Positions 9,137-18,730 of a stretch of 64,000 nt of DNA are shown here, piece by piece. Under the pieces are notes generated by a model. It worked only from the letters and a program-made list of their open reading frames with translations, was not told the origin of the DNA and searched no databases. Made by a program: the position numbers and the translations under genes. Location: positions 1-64,000 of the forward strand of contig OZ025785.1 in the NCBI GenBank assembly GCA_964019425.1, read 5' to 3'. Positions within the stretch are counted from its first letter, which is position 1; every line of letters begins with the position of its first letter. The stretch comes from Flectonema sp. DT1601 (lineage: Eukaryota > Euglenozoa > Diplonemea > Diplonemida > Diplonemidae).

Positions 9137-12100
9137 TTAATTAGATTTGAACATCTCACAAGACGTCGTTGGAGTGATTTGGCCAACGTTACCTCCCACC
9201 ACAGAGAATTTACCTTTCTCTCCCAAATAGTATTGCAATTCCAACTTGCCGTCTCTTTTACGCCACACTCGAAGGTTATCAGATGCTGTTACTATAACAT
9301 TGCCATCAGATGAAACAGCGAAAGCGCGTACCTTCTTAGAATGGCCTTCTAATGTGTGTTTTACTACACCCTCAGAAGACACCAAAGTGATCCCTTTTCC
9401 ATCAAAAGCTACAAAGTCATCGTTTCGAAGTCTAATCGGGAGGATGGAATCATAATGCAGAGAACATCCGACGGCTTCACCTGTTCCTGCCTTCCATTGA
9501 AAGACTTTACCATCGGAACTCCCAACAAGAAACTTCCCGCACTCCGAGAATGTGACGGCATCAACACTCTGCTCAGGTATCGTTAACTTATGTTTCAACG
9601 TGTCTGGTGAGAGAAGCAACACGTTCTTCCGAGTGGCACATGCTACGTTCCCTGCTGTGCATGCGATGTCCACAATTTCCCCAACTGAAGAACTGCTCTT
9701 ACTCTTAGGCTGCAAGGTTTCGTTGAGGACTTCCAGTTTGTCTTTAGCTCCAACGAAGATTGACAACGATCCCCCCTCCTGGTAGGCAGCCATACATGAA
9801 TAGGAAATATTATTCCTTGTATCGACTGTGGTCCAATCATCTGTTGAGAATAATTTGATTTCACTTCGTGTCATAGTGACGAGGTACGATGAACAGAGAG
9901 AGACAGAGACGACAGAAGGATCTTCTGAATTACTGCTGGCCCGCAGTCGACGGAGTTGAGCACCAGTTCGAAATTTCCAAATTATGACAAGGCCACCTTC
10001 ACAGCCGCTTGCAAGCAGTTCTGAATAAATTGAAACGTGAGTGACATTCTGCTTGTGCCCTTGGTGGTGTACTGGTAAATAATCATCTTCACGTGTGTTC
10101 CACAATCGAACAGTGCGATCATTGTCGCTGTATCCCGAAGTGGTAATATATTCACCATTACTTGAGTATCTTATTGACATTACTTTACATCCATGTCCAT
10201 GAAGTTTTTTGACGGGCTGCTTCGTTTGCAACCTAATTATTTCAACCTCATTGTCACCTCCCGACGCTACGTAATTCCCACAAGTCGAAAGTGCCAGCCC
10301 ACCGGCTTTCCCTAAAAAGTTCGTCCGCGGTTTGTACTCTTTATCCCAAATGTGAATGGTGAACACACTCGCATTTTCGCTCACCGAAGCAAAACTGATT
10401 TCATTGTTACTAACTCCCATCGGAAGAACTGCAATTTGCTGCGGAATACCAGAATCAATAACAGAATCAGTTATGATGAGTTCCTCATACGAATCCTCTC
10501 TTCGCCTCCATATCACGATTTCTTTACCCTGTGCACAAACTAAGTCACCCGATGAAGTGTATTTTATACTCTTTGCCGTTCCTCCCCTTTTTCTTGGGAT
10601 TCTCTCATGATTTCCCCAAAATAGTTTTTGTTGATCATCCTTGACATCCCACACCATGACAGACGGCTTGCCTCCGTACTTTAGAGCAACTGCCAAGTGC
10701 GCATCATCAGGTGAGAAGACTAGGTCGTTAAGTAAGATATCCCCCTCTTCATGTTTAAGACAATTATACTTCCCTTCTTGGAATGGACTCCAGATAACCA
10801 CTCTCGCAGAATGATTATTAGTACCTGCATGAGAGCAAGTAGCAAGTAGAATGTTTTTATCATCTTTCGCACTGTTACAAGCAATTCCACTTATAAACAA
10901 CGGATGGTACTCACTCAGATTTATCTTCTTAACAACTTTCCCAGTAGCTGATGAGTACAATCCGACATGATTATTGAAAGCGGCGACGATGTATTCGCTG
11001 GATGACGTGAATATCGATTTCACTTTTGCATCAGTCACACTAATCGGAGGTACCCTCATATCAAACGTCGGATTATGAATTTCTGAATAGTCAAAATCGC
11101 AACGCATCATAAGGCACCTCTTGAAGTCACAATTGATGAGAAACGATCCTTCAAAATTCACTTCAACTAAACAACCACCACAAAAACTCACATCCTCCAG
11201 GTGCAGACCGGACAAATCTTCACCAAATAACGTGCAACCTGAAGAGACTAACAACGACAATGCGTTGCTGGCGATGGTACGTTCCTTCTCAACTTCCTTC
11301 TCAACTTTGGATGTCTTAACCAGAGGAAGTAATTTCTTACTCAACTCGTCGTGGTTTCCAATACTTTGTTGAATGAGTTTGTGCTGTTCTAAGATTCCTG
11401 GCTGGGTTTTCGAAAAGCGTAATTTCGACAGCATCTCCCTCAACTCATCTTCACCACATTTGGCAATGTGACTGGCAATTAGATATTCAGCCAACGTTTT
11501 GTGATGAAATCTTACAACACCCATCTCGTAGTACACGGGCAGAAATATCACCAGTCTCTCGAACTCGGCTATCTCTTTGTCGTCTTTGAAATAGTTTGAC
11601 GCCTTTCCTCCCCAGTGCCCCTGTTGCAGCATACGACACGCCAGCATCTCTGCCATGCGTTTCACATCCGCAGATTTTATTAGTTTTTCTTTCTTTTCAT
11701 CTTCCAACTGTTTCTTAATAAATCCATCGATAAACGCTTTGTAAACCGTGGATTTACTTGTCACCTGTTTGTTGATTTTGACTTTAGCTGTAACCTCCTT
11801 GCATTGATCAAAAGAAACCACCAGTATAGAATTACACATACCCCTTCGTGATGAGCCTTGATCGCCATATAGAGGAGCTGTGGGCTGCTCAGCTCATCCC
11901 AAACTCCTCGTTGCTTCAGGTTCTCAACATTTTTCTGATCCACATCTTCGTTGTGCGATATCATTTTTTCTCCAAACTCGTCCTTCTGTTCGGCACTAAA
12001 AGGACGCAGATAGTAAGAATTAGCATTCCTAAGGAGATCTTTCGGAGTGAGTTCTCGTCGGATGAAATTTTCAGTTCTGCTCGTGAGGATAACCCACGAT

Positions 12101-12756
12101 TTTGACAACAGCAACGGGTTGAGTTTCAGTAAGTCGGTACCGGAGTCACCGACAACGTTTGCAGTTCCTTCATCAAAGGAATCAAGAACTATAACAACAG
12201 TGTAGGTGAATAGTTGTTTGATATCACAATCAGGTGGAAGCATATGCTTCACGATGTACTTGTCGATAGCATGCGGCTCGAATGCATTTCCGACACTTCC
12301 CATCGACACAAATATTGGGAAGTATTTCTCACTCAATTCTCTAATTAGTTTGACCCCCGCAGAAGTCTTCCCCCCTCCAGCCTCTGACTGCAGTACGAGT
12401 GGGGGTCGGTCGTCACTCTCAAGAAGGTCTTTAATCAATTCAGTTAAGCTGATGTCTTCAATTCTACATAAAGTTGGATCGACGTAACAACATTCGAATT
12501 TTTTAAAAACGAATTCGGCAAGAATAAACCACGCTTGACGCATGTGCTCCAACTGCTCCGATCTAGTCTGTGGTGGTTTACTTTCTTGTCTACCAACTAA
12601 AAAAACCAAAAATAAGGGACTGCAATAATAAACCGAGAAATTTGATGGAAGGTTCGGTAAACAATACACTCCTACAAAACATAGAGAACGTTCTAGTGTT
12701 TGATGCTCTTCGAGGAATATTTGTTGCAATTTTCGCAGAAAGCGGGTTTGCTTCAT
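9137..12756 (-). CDS. NACHT - pentapeptide-like - WD40 repeat protein (two visible exons)
   Basis: Exon 1 (to 11842) carries a NACHT-type NTPase: Walker A SEAGGGKTS around 12375 and Walker B VVIVLDSFDEG around 12185. Exon 2 (11764-9137) begins in phase 0 at VTSKSTVYK. It continues the post-NACHT helical module (FHHKTLAEYLIASHIAK), then a short pentapeptide-like stretch (F/L every fifth residue, about 11215-11060), then about 600 residues of WD40-like repeats. The predicted product is a cytosolic STAND-class sensor in which nucleotide binding is coupled to a propeller platform. The first in-frame ATG is 12756, but the frame is open upstream to about 12880, so an earlier exon is possible. A hydrophobic block (about 12595-12672) may be a membrane segment or an unrecognised intron. 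The immune-like role is inference. Confidence 0.85.
11765..11841 (-). other. Intron, 77 bp, phase 0
   Basis: The donor reads GGG|GTATGT (exon ends 11842) and the acceptor AACAAACAG|GTGACA (exon resumes 11764). Removing it joins ...KAHHEG to VTSKSTVYK... in frame and avoids the stop met by read-through. The paralogous gene at 13059-15023 has the same AACAG/GTGACAAGT junction sequence fused into an exon, which supports the boundary. Confidence 0.85.
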
Positions 12757-12837
12757 ATAAAGATGGTCTGCGATAATAGAGTGAAGCCCATCCACATTCT
12801 CCTCCGTAAACCTTCTCCAGATGATTGATGTAAGAAA

Positions 12838-13001
12838 AAGTGCTTGAATTGAAGTTACGCATCCTTTGCTAATTCTTCATCACCAGAAACTCATCCAGTT
12901 TAAAAATAATGGCAACTGTCGATTCCCTGTCCTCTGTTTTGAGGAGCCATCAGAGGTTCATGGCGGTAAACAATACACTCCTACAAAACATGGAGAACGT
13001 T
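12838..13001 (+). pseudogene. Orphan LRR-family 5' end joined to a NACHT-gene fragment
   Basis: 12838-12965 is the LRR-family leader and the first 19 codons (ATG at 12909, MATVDSLSSVLRSHQRFMA) on the plus strand, opposite to all the intact LRR genes. Similarity to the LRR family stops at 12965. The next bases, 12964-13001, repeat 12655-12692 of the NACHT gene with one mismatch, in direct orientation. It is a rearrangement scar and not a gene; the leader overlaps the likely 5' end of the NACHT gene on the other strand. Confidence 0.85.
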
Positions 13002-13058
13002 TGTATGTATTCCCATAGGCGCAATGTTTCTTGTTTAACATTATTCACAAGCATGTTA

Positions 13059-15023
13059 TTATAAAGAAAAAGTTAAATTACACACCTTAACGAAATTAGT
13101 AATCCGCTCAATGCTTTGCAAAATGATGATGTCATTGGTGCATCCGAAAATTCGCAACGTGCTGGGATTGTACACCCACAAGACTCGGAAGGTGGCATCA
13201 GGCCCGAACAATGACTCTTGCTCACTTTTTCCATAAACGGATAGCGGAGCGATATTCGGAGCAAAACCGAAGACCGCTAACAAACAAGAACGTTCGCTTC
13301 CCATAAAACAGTTCGTGGCATCCACTTTCCGTGAAGTTGAAAAGAAATGATTAAACGACTTTATTTCACCTACTTCGAAATTATTTGCAGAAAATCGGTT
13401 GTCTCCCCTCCACAGTAAGTGGTGCTCTGAAGGAAATCTCTGCAATGCCTTCTGTAAATGATAAATAAGTGGTCTGAGATAGTCGACGTATTTTTTATTT
13501 TCATCATCTGTCTCGTTCAGTGCGAGGCCGTACATTGATTCCTTAATCTTAGAAGCGACGTAAAACTCTTGCGAAGTGTAACAAACGGTAGCGATTAACA
13601 TCTCCAAGGCATCTGCTGGATCGCTGCCTATCAGACTAGCCATCCAAGGCGTAATTTCATTATTCTCCAAGTTTTTCCCAAATGTTGTTATCTTTTTTTG
13701 AATTTGCCTAACTACGTTGGCAAACTGATTTCGTTTCCACTTGAGGGGTGACAAGGGTGAACTGATTCCCTCTTCCTCGTTGGTAAACCATTTTATAATT
13801 TCGTTTTTCTTGGGAACGTAGTCGTCACTGAGAAAGTGATACACCCCACAGTTTGCAAATCTTTCTGAACTACACTGACGTGCACCACCCTCTTCGGGAC
13901 TGTCGTATTCTGGCGCTTTTAGGCTTTTTTTTTCATTCCACTCTTTAATAAGTTTCTTTAAGATTCTGATGTTTTTTCCATACGACTTTAACAGTTCCTT
14001 CAACACCTCTACTGACAACCCTCCTTGAGCTCCGTTGACTAAAGGCGTTTCTTTTGATGAGTTCTCCTGTACTTTTGATTGTTCATCCATGTTTTTAATC
14101 AGTAATTGAGTCATGGCATTGTGACCACACCAACAAGATCCATGAAGACTGTTTGATCCTTCGGGAGTTGTTATTTTCAGGTCGTCCTTTACGGTTTCAG
14201 AGCTCTTAAGCCATTTCTCCATCAAGTCATGATTACCACTTCTGGCAACAATGTAAATCATAGGCCACTTAGACTTCCCAAAACATCTGCCGCTGGGGAT
14301 CTCCATTTTCTTAAAATCTTCCCAGGAAACATATTCAATAAGGGAAGGCATCATTCTGTAACAGGATTTTTGTTCATCGCTCTCATCGTTGTTCAGAACT
14401 ATGTCGAGTGCTCGTGCGCATTTGATTTTTTTATCTTCCTTACTCAGTTTGCTTAGAAGTATCTGAAGACATTCGCAATCACTTTTTTCTAAAGAGTAGA
14501 CCACAGTTGAGACGTTAATCTCACCGCCAATTAGATTCAAAACCGTTTCCATCAACTTCGGGAAGTATCTGACTACGATATTTAATAATTCTTTCATAGT
14601 CTCGCTGTTATCCTTAAACTTATCAATCGCCCCATCATGTCTACCATACTTCGCAATGTGACTGGCAATTAGATATTCAGCCAACGTTTTGTGATGAAAT
14701 CTTACAACACCCATCTCGTAGTACACGGGCAGAAATATCACCAGTCTCTCGAACTGCTCGGCTATCTCTTTGTTGTCTTTGAAAAAACTCGACGCCTTTC
14801 CTTCCCAGTGCCCTTGTTGCAGCATACGACACGCCAGCATCTCTGCCATGCGTTTCACATCCGCAATTTTTTCTGGTTCTTCTTTTTCGTCAGACAGCTG
14901 TTTCTTAAGCTGTTTCTTAATAAACCCGTCGATGAACTCTTCGTAATCTGCGGACGTACTTGTCACCTGTTCGTAACAATACTGGCGCTCCACTAGTTGC
15001 ATAGCATCGAGGTGCTCTGTCAT
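13059..15023 (-). CDS. NACHT-family C-terminal module fused to an ADP-ribosyltransferase-like domain
   Basis: The first ~125 residues are nearly the same as the post-NACHT helical module of the neighbouring gene (DVKRMAEMLACRMLQQGHW, FHHKTLAEYLIASHIAK), but no NTPase precedes them. The middle (about 170-480) is helical with ankyrin-like stretches (NSLHGSCWCGHNAMTQLLI). The C-terminus fits an arginine-specific (R-S-E) mono-ADP-ribosyltransferase fold: LLWRGDNRF at about 537, FFSTSRK at about 560 and EQES (E-x-E) at about 601, followed by GPDATFRVLWV. A probable splice donor (TTAAG|GTGTGT, about 13079) precedes the stop, so the real 3' end may be elsewhere. An acceptor-like TTCTACAG at about 15042 suggests a 5' UTR intron. 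Target and activity are unknown. Confidence 0.75.
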   Translation of the reverse strand: MTEHLDAMQLVERQYCYEQVTSTSADYEEFIDGFIKKQLKKQLSDEKEEPEKIADVKRMAEMLACRMLQQGHWEGKASSFFKDNKEIAEQFERLVIFLPVYYEMGVVRFHHKTLAEYLIASHIAKYGRHDGAIDKFKDNSETMKELLNIVVRYFPKLMETVLNLIGGEINVSTVVYSLEKSDCECLQILLSKLSKEDKKIKCARALDIVLNNDESDEQKSCYRMMPSLIEYVSWEDFKKMEIPSGRCFGKSKWPMIYIVARSGNHDLMEKWLKSSETVKDDLKITTPEGSNSLHGSCWCGHNAMTQLLIKNMDEQSKVQENSSKETPLVNGAQGGLSVEVLKELLKSYGKNIRILKKLIKEWNEKKSLKAPEYDSPEEGGARQCSSERFANCGVYHFLSDDYVPKKNEIIKWFTNEEEGISSPLSPLKWKRNQFANVVRQIQKKITTFGKNLENNEITPWMASLIGSDPADALEMLIATVCYTSQEFYVASKIKESMYGLALNETDDENKKYVDYLRPLIYHLQKALQRFPSEHHLLWRGDNRFSANNFEVGEIKSFNHFFSTSRKVDATNCFMGSERSCLLAVFGFAPNIAPLSVYGKSEQESLFGPDATFRVLWVYNPSTLRIFGCTNDIIILQSIERITNFVKVCNLTFSL

Positions 15024-15200
15024 TTTGTTTTCCTGTAGAATTATTGTAATACGAATTAAAAGAACGGCAGTCTAAATAGAGCATCGCAGGGCTAATTCTG
15101 GTCCCTACTGGTTTCGCACACATAACGTTATTTACTCCAAGGGCCGGTTAATTAATATACAACTAATTCTGATAGCCAGCTGGTAATAATAAAATGATGG

Positions 15201-16709
15201 TTACGATGACCTCTCACTTATCGAATGACAGATCCAACTGTAGACGACATCACTGCATTCTCTTAATCCTTTGACACTGTTCTTAGTTAGTTTTGTATTC
15301 TCTAAGAAACAATATCCCATCATAGTCAGCCCCCGAAGACCCGAAACATCGATGGAGGTGAGGGACTCACAGTTACTTATAAAGTAATCGCCAACCCTCG
15401 TAACTTCACCCAAGGAAGACAAATCCACGCTAGTCAGAGACTTTGAATTTTTTAAGAACCCAAGTCCTATTGTATTCAGCTTCCGAAAACCGGATACATC
15501 GATAGAGGTCAGGGACTCACAGTTACTAATAAAGTTATTATCAATGCTTCTAACTTCACTCAAGGAAGACAAATCCACGCTAGTCAGACACTTTGAACCA
15601 TGCAAGAACCCATGCCTTATTTTAGTGAGCTTCTGAAAACCGGAAACATCGATGGAGGTGAGTGACTCACAGTTACTCATAAAGTCATCGCCAACACTCG
15701 TTACCTTACTCAGACAGGATAAATCCACGTGAGTCAGAGACTGCAAGTTGTTCAAGAATTCGCAGGGGATGGCCGTCACATTGTGAAAAGAAGTGAAATC
15801 GATTGACGTCAGCGAGTCACAACTGTCTGACAGGAACTCTTGCTCAAATGCAGTGCAACGGCTGCAGTTGGTGAATGACAACCGACGGATAGAAGACGGA
15901 AGCATCTCAATACAATCACTAGAAAGGGTGCCTTCATCGTCGATATATTCTGAGGCATCGAGGACACACAACATGTCGGGATTTAGTCCGAACAAATTGT
16001 CAATTCGAGTACGAAGATGTGAAGTTCTCAACTCCTCCGCAGTCACAACACGTTCATACCGAGGCCATTTGTATGTTCTTTTCACAGTACCCCAGTTGCT
16101 CGAATCTTCCAGCTCACGGAGGATCTGGGCACCCCATGAGGTGTTGTCAAATTGGGATTTGACTTCTTCCTTCGACGAATGGGAGAGTCTCGGCCAGTCC
16201 AGCAACAGGAAGAGTTCCTTCCTGAGTTGGGCTGGGACACCCTCCTCTGTTTCACCCATGCCCAAGTAACCAATTTGAAGTGTGTTGAAATACTCATCCT
16301 CGTTCAGCATCCAAGGGAAGCAGGTGGACGAGAATACATTCCTCAGGTCATCTTCGACCAACTCCAACTTCCCGTCCCCCTTGAGATCAGCTTTAACAAA
16401 CCCGATATCGGCACACTTCATGTCAGGATGCAAGGAAAGGGTTCCCAGTAATCGCGAGCTTCCTTCCACCAACTTCGCCGACTCCTTCTCCCTCGCCACC
16501 CGGTGTACTTCCTTGTACGTCGTCAATTCAGTCGCAGCCTCAGCATCCGTCATTCCAACCATGATCTCCTCCGACGATCTGAGAACTTCTGAAAAGCTGT
16601 CCATCAGCGCCCCCGACTCTTCCTTCCGACTCACCACTTCCACGAGCAGCTTCGCCATGAACCTCTGATGGCTCCTCAAAACAGAGGACAGGGAATCGAC
16701 AGTTGCCAT
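15201..16709 (-). CDS. LRR family protein A (502 aa, 8 repeats)
   Basis: It has no signal peptide (MATVDSLSSVLRSHQ...), so it is probably intracellular. Residues 1 to about 250 form a family-specific, largely helical domain that I do not recognise. It includes an EF-hand-like loop at 108-119 (DLKGDGKLELVE; D108, D112, E116, E119; Lys at position 3 is atypical). After a conserved DASEYIDDEGTLSSD segment come eight BspA-like LRRs of 25 residues. They alternate between type I (SLTSIDVSGxxKLTxIG..FL) and type II (SLTSVDLSSLxEVTSVG..FI). The chain ends in a cap (TKLTKNSVKGLRECSDVV) and a short unrelated tail. The start is the conserved family ATG behind the shared leader. Role unknown; a recognition scaffold is likely. 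Confidence 0.85.
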   Translation of the reverse strand: MATVDSLSSVLRSHQRFMAKLLVEVVSRKEESGALMDSFSEVLRSSEEIMVGMTDAEAATELTTYKEVHRVAREKESAKLVEGSSRLLGTLSLHPDMKCADIGFVKADLKGDGKLELVEDDLRNVFSSTCFPWMLNEDEYFNTLQIGYLGMGETEEGVPAQLRKELFLLLDWPRLSHSSKEEVKSQFDNTSWGAQILRELEDSSNWGTVKRTYKWPRYERVVTAEELRTSHLRTRIDNLFGLNPDMLCVLDASEYIDDEGTLSSDCIEMLPSSIRRLSFTNCSRCTAFEQEFLSDSCDSLTSIDFTSFHNVTAIPCEFLNNLQSLTHVDLSCLSKVTSVGDDFMSNCESLTSIDVSGFQKLTKIRHGFLHGSKCLTSVDLSSLSEVRSIDNNFISNCESLTSIDVSGFRKLNTIGLGFLKNSKSLTSVDLSSLGEVTRVGDYFISNCESLTSIDVSGLRGLTMMGYCFLENTKLTKNSVKGLRECSDVVYSWICHSISERSS

Positions 16710-16771
16710 TTTCTTAAACTGGATGAGTTTCTGGTGATGAAGAATTAATTCAAAGGATACGTAACTTCAAT

Positions 16772-17122
16772 TCAAGAATGAAGGAAAACTGCTTGTGAGT
16801 CAACTTCCCACTTGTCTGGAAACCACCTGAAGAATATCAGCGTGTGATGAATTAAAACTCCGACTTCGATACCATTGTACGCAAGAGACACCAGGCAGCT
16901 GCAGCACTCGAATTGAATGCTCAACTCAATTTTAATATTTCTTTCTTTGTGTCCCAACTCATATGAAGGCAGCTGTACTGCCCTTGGCTGTTGAAGTAAA
17001 CAAACAATTACACAACTCACAAAAGGGATGAATAACATATCAACGGGAAGCTGTGTCCTGACTTCACTAAATGAATACATTTTGTTTTCTACTGTTGTAG
17101 TGATTCTCAAAGGGAAACCCAT
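16772..17122 (-). CDS. Small ORF upstream of LRR gene A (116 aa), doubtful
   Basis: The frame reads ...MLFIPFVSCVIVCLLQQPRAVQ... and ends in RWFPDKWEVDSQAVFLHS, about 60 bp before the LRR start. The same frame lies upstream of every LRR copy (see 28269-28535). Between A and B the differences are mostly K/R or conservative, but the D copy has lost the frame. It could be an upstream ORF, an old exon, or merely duplicated 5' flank. Confidence 0.3.
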   Translation of the reverse strand: MGFPLRITTTVENKMYSFSEVRTQLPVDMLFIPFVSCVIVCLLQQPRAVQLPSYELGHKERNIKIELSIQFECCSCLVSLAYNGIEVGVLIHHTLIFFRWFPDKWEVDSQAVFLHS

Positions 17123-17250
17123 GCTGAGTGCAGGATTTCAGGTCTTTTAGAGGATGAAGCAGCGAGTCCTTTAAAATCATTCCAACGACATCACTGCAAT
17201 CTTCCAATCCCTTGAAATCTTTCTCAGTCAGTTTTGTATGACTACTAAGA
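17067..17250 (-). pseudogene. Detached LRR C-terminal cap remnant
   Basis: The frame reads TKLTEKDFKGLEDCSDVV and continues to KDSLLHPLKDLKSCTQHG. This resembles the LRR-family end cap (TKLTKKVVRGLGECSDVV) but has no repeats before it. Equivalent remnants lie at about 26430-26560 and at the 3' side of every array gene (for example 29566-29700), out of frame with the gene's stop. It shows that the local genes were truncated and rejoined during duplication. Confidence 0.6.
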
Positions 17251-17312
17251 TGATGAAAGTGGATGAACCAAACTAAAGTGTTGGATGTGATATTACAACA
17301 ATCGGACAACAA

Positions 17313-18482
17313 ATTAAATAAGCAGATGGATCCTTTGATTCGACTTAGTCAGTTTCGATAAAATTATTTTCCCCCAAAATTCACACCAAAATTACAGCAA
17401 TCTTGATAAAACCCAAAAATTAAAATCGTACACCGCGAACAAAGTGATTTGATACAGAAATAGACAAAAAGTAATATATTCTATTCTGTTGGTTTTATTT
17501 ATTTTATTTGTTCATGTTTTTTGTAATAAAGAGAATAATCGAACCTGTCCATTAAACCTTGCCCCATAGATACGGCTGCGAGTCTTGAAGAATATCATGA
17601 GGAGCTTTGTTCATCTTCATAACGGCTCGTTGCAGAAATTTCAATTCGTGAGACCCTGAGAAGGGATCTTTATCCTTTATGTACTGTCCTTGGCTGTTGA
17701 AGTAAATAAACAATTACACAACTTACTAGAGGATGAATCATAGATCAATTACATAAAGAATATAATTGAGCCTTTGATGTTATTCAGTAATTCCTGAGGG
17801 GTGAGGTATAATAAGGGTTAAAGAATCACTTGCATAAAGCTAGGCGCTGTTAGTCAGAAATCAGAAAACTCTTTACAAACACACACAAAATGTTGTTACT
17901 TTTTCAGTAGCATCCCTAATTAGAAAAACCACATACATATTCGGTTAAATCTGTTACTATGCCAGCCAGACAACAGCCAGGATATTAATTTCTCACACAG
18001 TCGCATCCGCAGCGTGGTACCGCAACAAGGAGCACACACTGCACGTTAAATGTCTACCCCGAATAAGAAAATAAAAGAGAAAAACTGTCGCGGGATTGTC
18101 ATGTACGGTGACTAACAGCCGCGCAGTTGCCTGGAGAGGTAAGCAAAGTTAAATATCGGTCCAGGCTAAGGTTGCAGTGAAACTACTGTGCCGGTGTAAG
18201 GATCGGCTTTCTGAGCGTTTGTGGGGACCCACTCGACATCGGTTGGACACATTGATGTCATCCAACACCTTCCTCATCACTTTGATTGTTCGATGGAATT
18301 GATTCTTAATTTCCTCCTCCTCGTCAATGATATGCGAGCTTTCAACAGATTGACAGATGAACAGCAGCTGACAAAACTATTGAAAATCAAAATGCCAATT
18401 GACAACAATAATAATCACAAGTACCATGACTAATAACAATCAGCTACCTTCTGATTTCCACAGTTAGAGGTTACGGTATATT
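17313..18482. other. LRR intergenic DNA, duplicated again at 20930-22080
   Basis: No gene is recognised. Blocks such as 17612-17835 and 18001-18220 recur between LRR genes B and C, in order but with insertions and deletions between them. The 18001-18220 block is GC-richer than its surroundings and remains about 97-98% identical to 21252-21470. It does not match an RNA gene that I recognise. Confidence 0.6.
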
Positions 18483-18710
18483 TTATGGAGTAGAATTTCT
18501 TTCAAATGTTATCAGAAGTTGATGACATACTTTAAGCCAAAATTTTGGGTCAAGTTCGAGTTCTGGTGGACAACTTTTTTTTGTAGGGAGTTGGCGTTTT
18601 CGCAAACTATTTTTGTAGAATAGAAGAGGTGTTCCCATAATAACAAAAAGAATCGTCAAACTCCACACGTACCTCAGAATTTTTGTTTTGATTGTGCGCA
18701 ACTGGTACAA
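18483..18710 (-). CDS. Possible short membrane exon downstream of LRR gene B (75 aa)
   Basis: The frame reads MYQLRTIKTKILRYVWSLTI and on through a hydrophobic segment (about 20 residues, TILFVIMGTPLLFY) to a charged tail ending in FERNSTP. It starts 21 bp after the stop of LRR gene B, whose own tail is hydrophobic too. It contains donor-like GTACGT and GTATGT sites. It may be a C-terminal exon or chance. No family is recognised. Confidence 0.25.
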   Translation of the reverse strand: MYQLRTIKTKILRYVWSLTILFVIMGTPLLFYKNSLRKRQLPTKKSCPPELELDPKFWLKVCHQLLITFERNSTP

Positions 18711-18730
18711 AATCCTAATAAAGGAATAGG

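Noticed and set aside
18105-18215. Possible 5S rRNA
   Set aside because: It lacks the 5S internal control region sequence and stem pairing.
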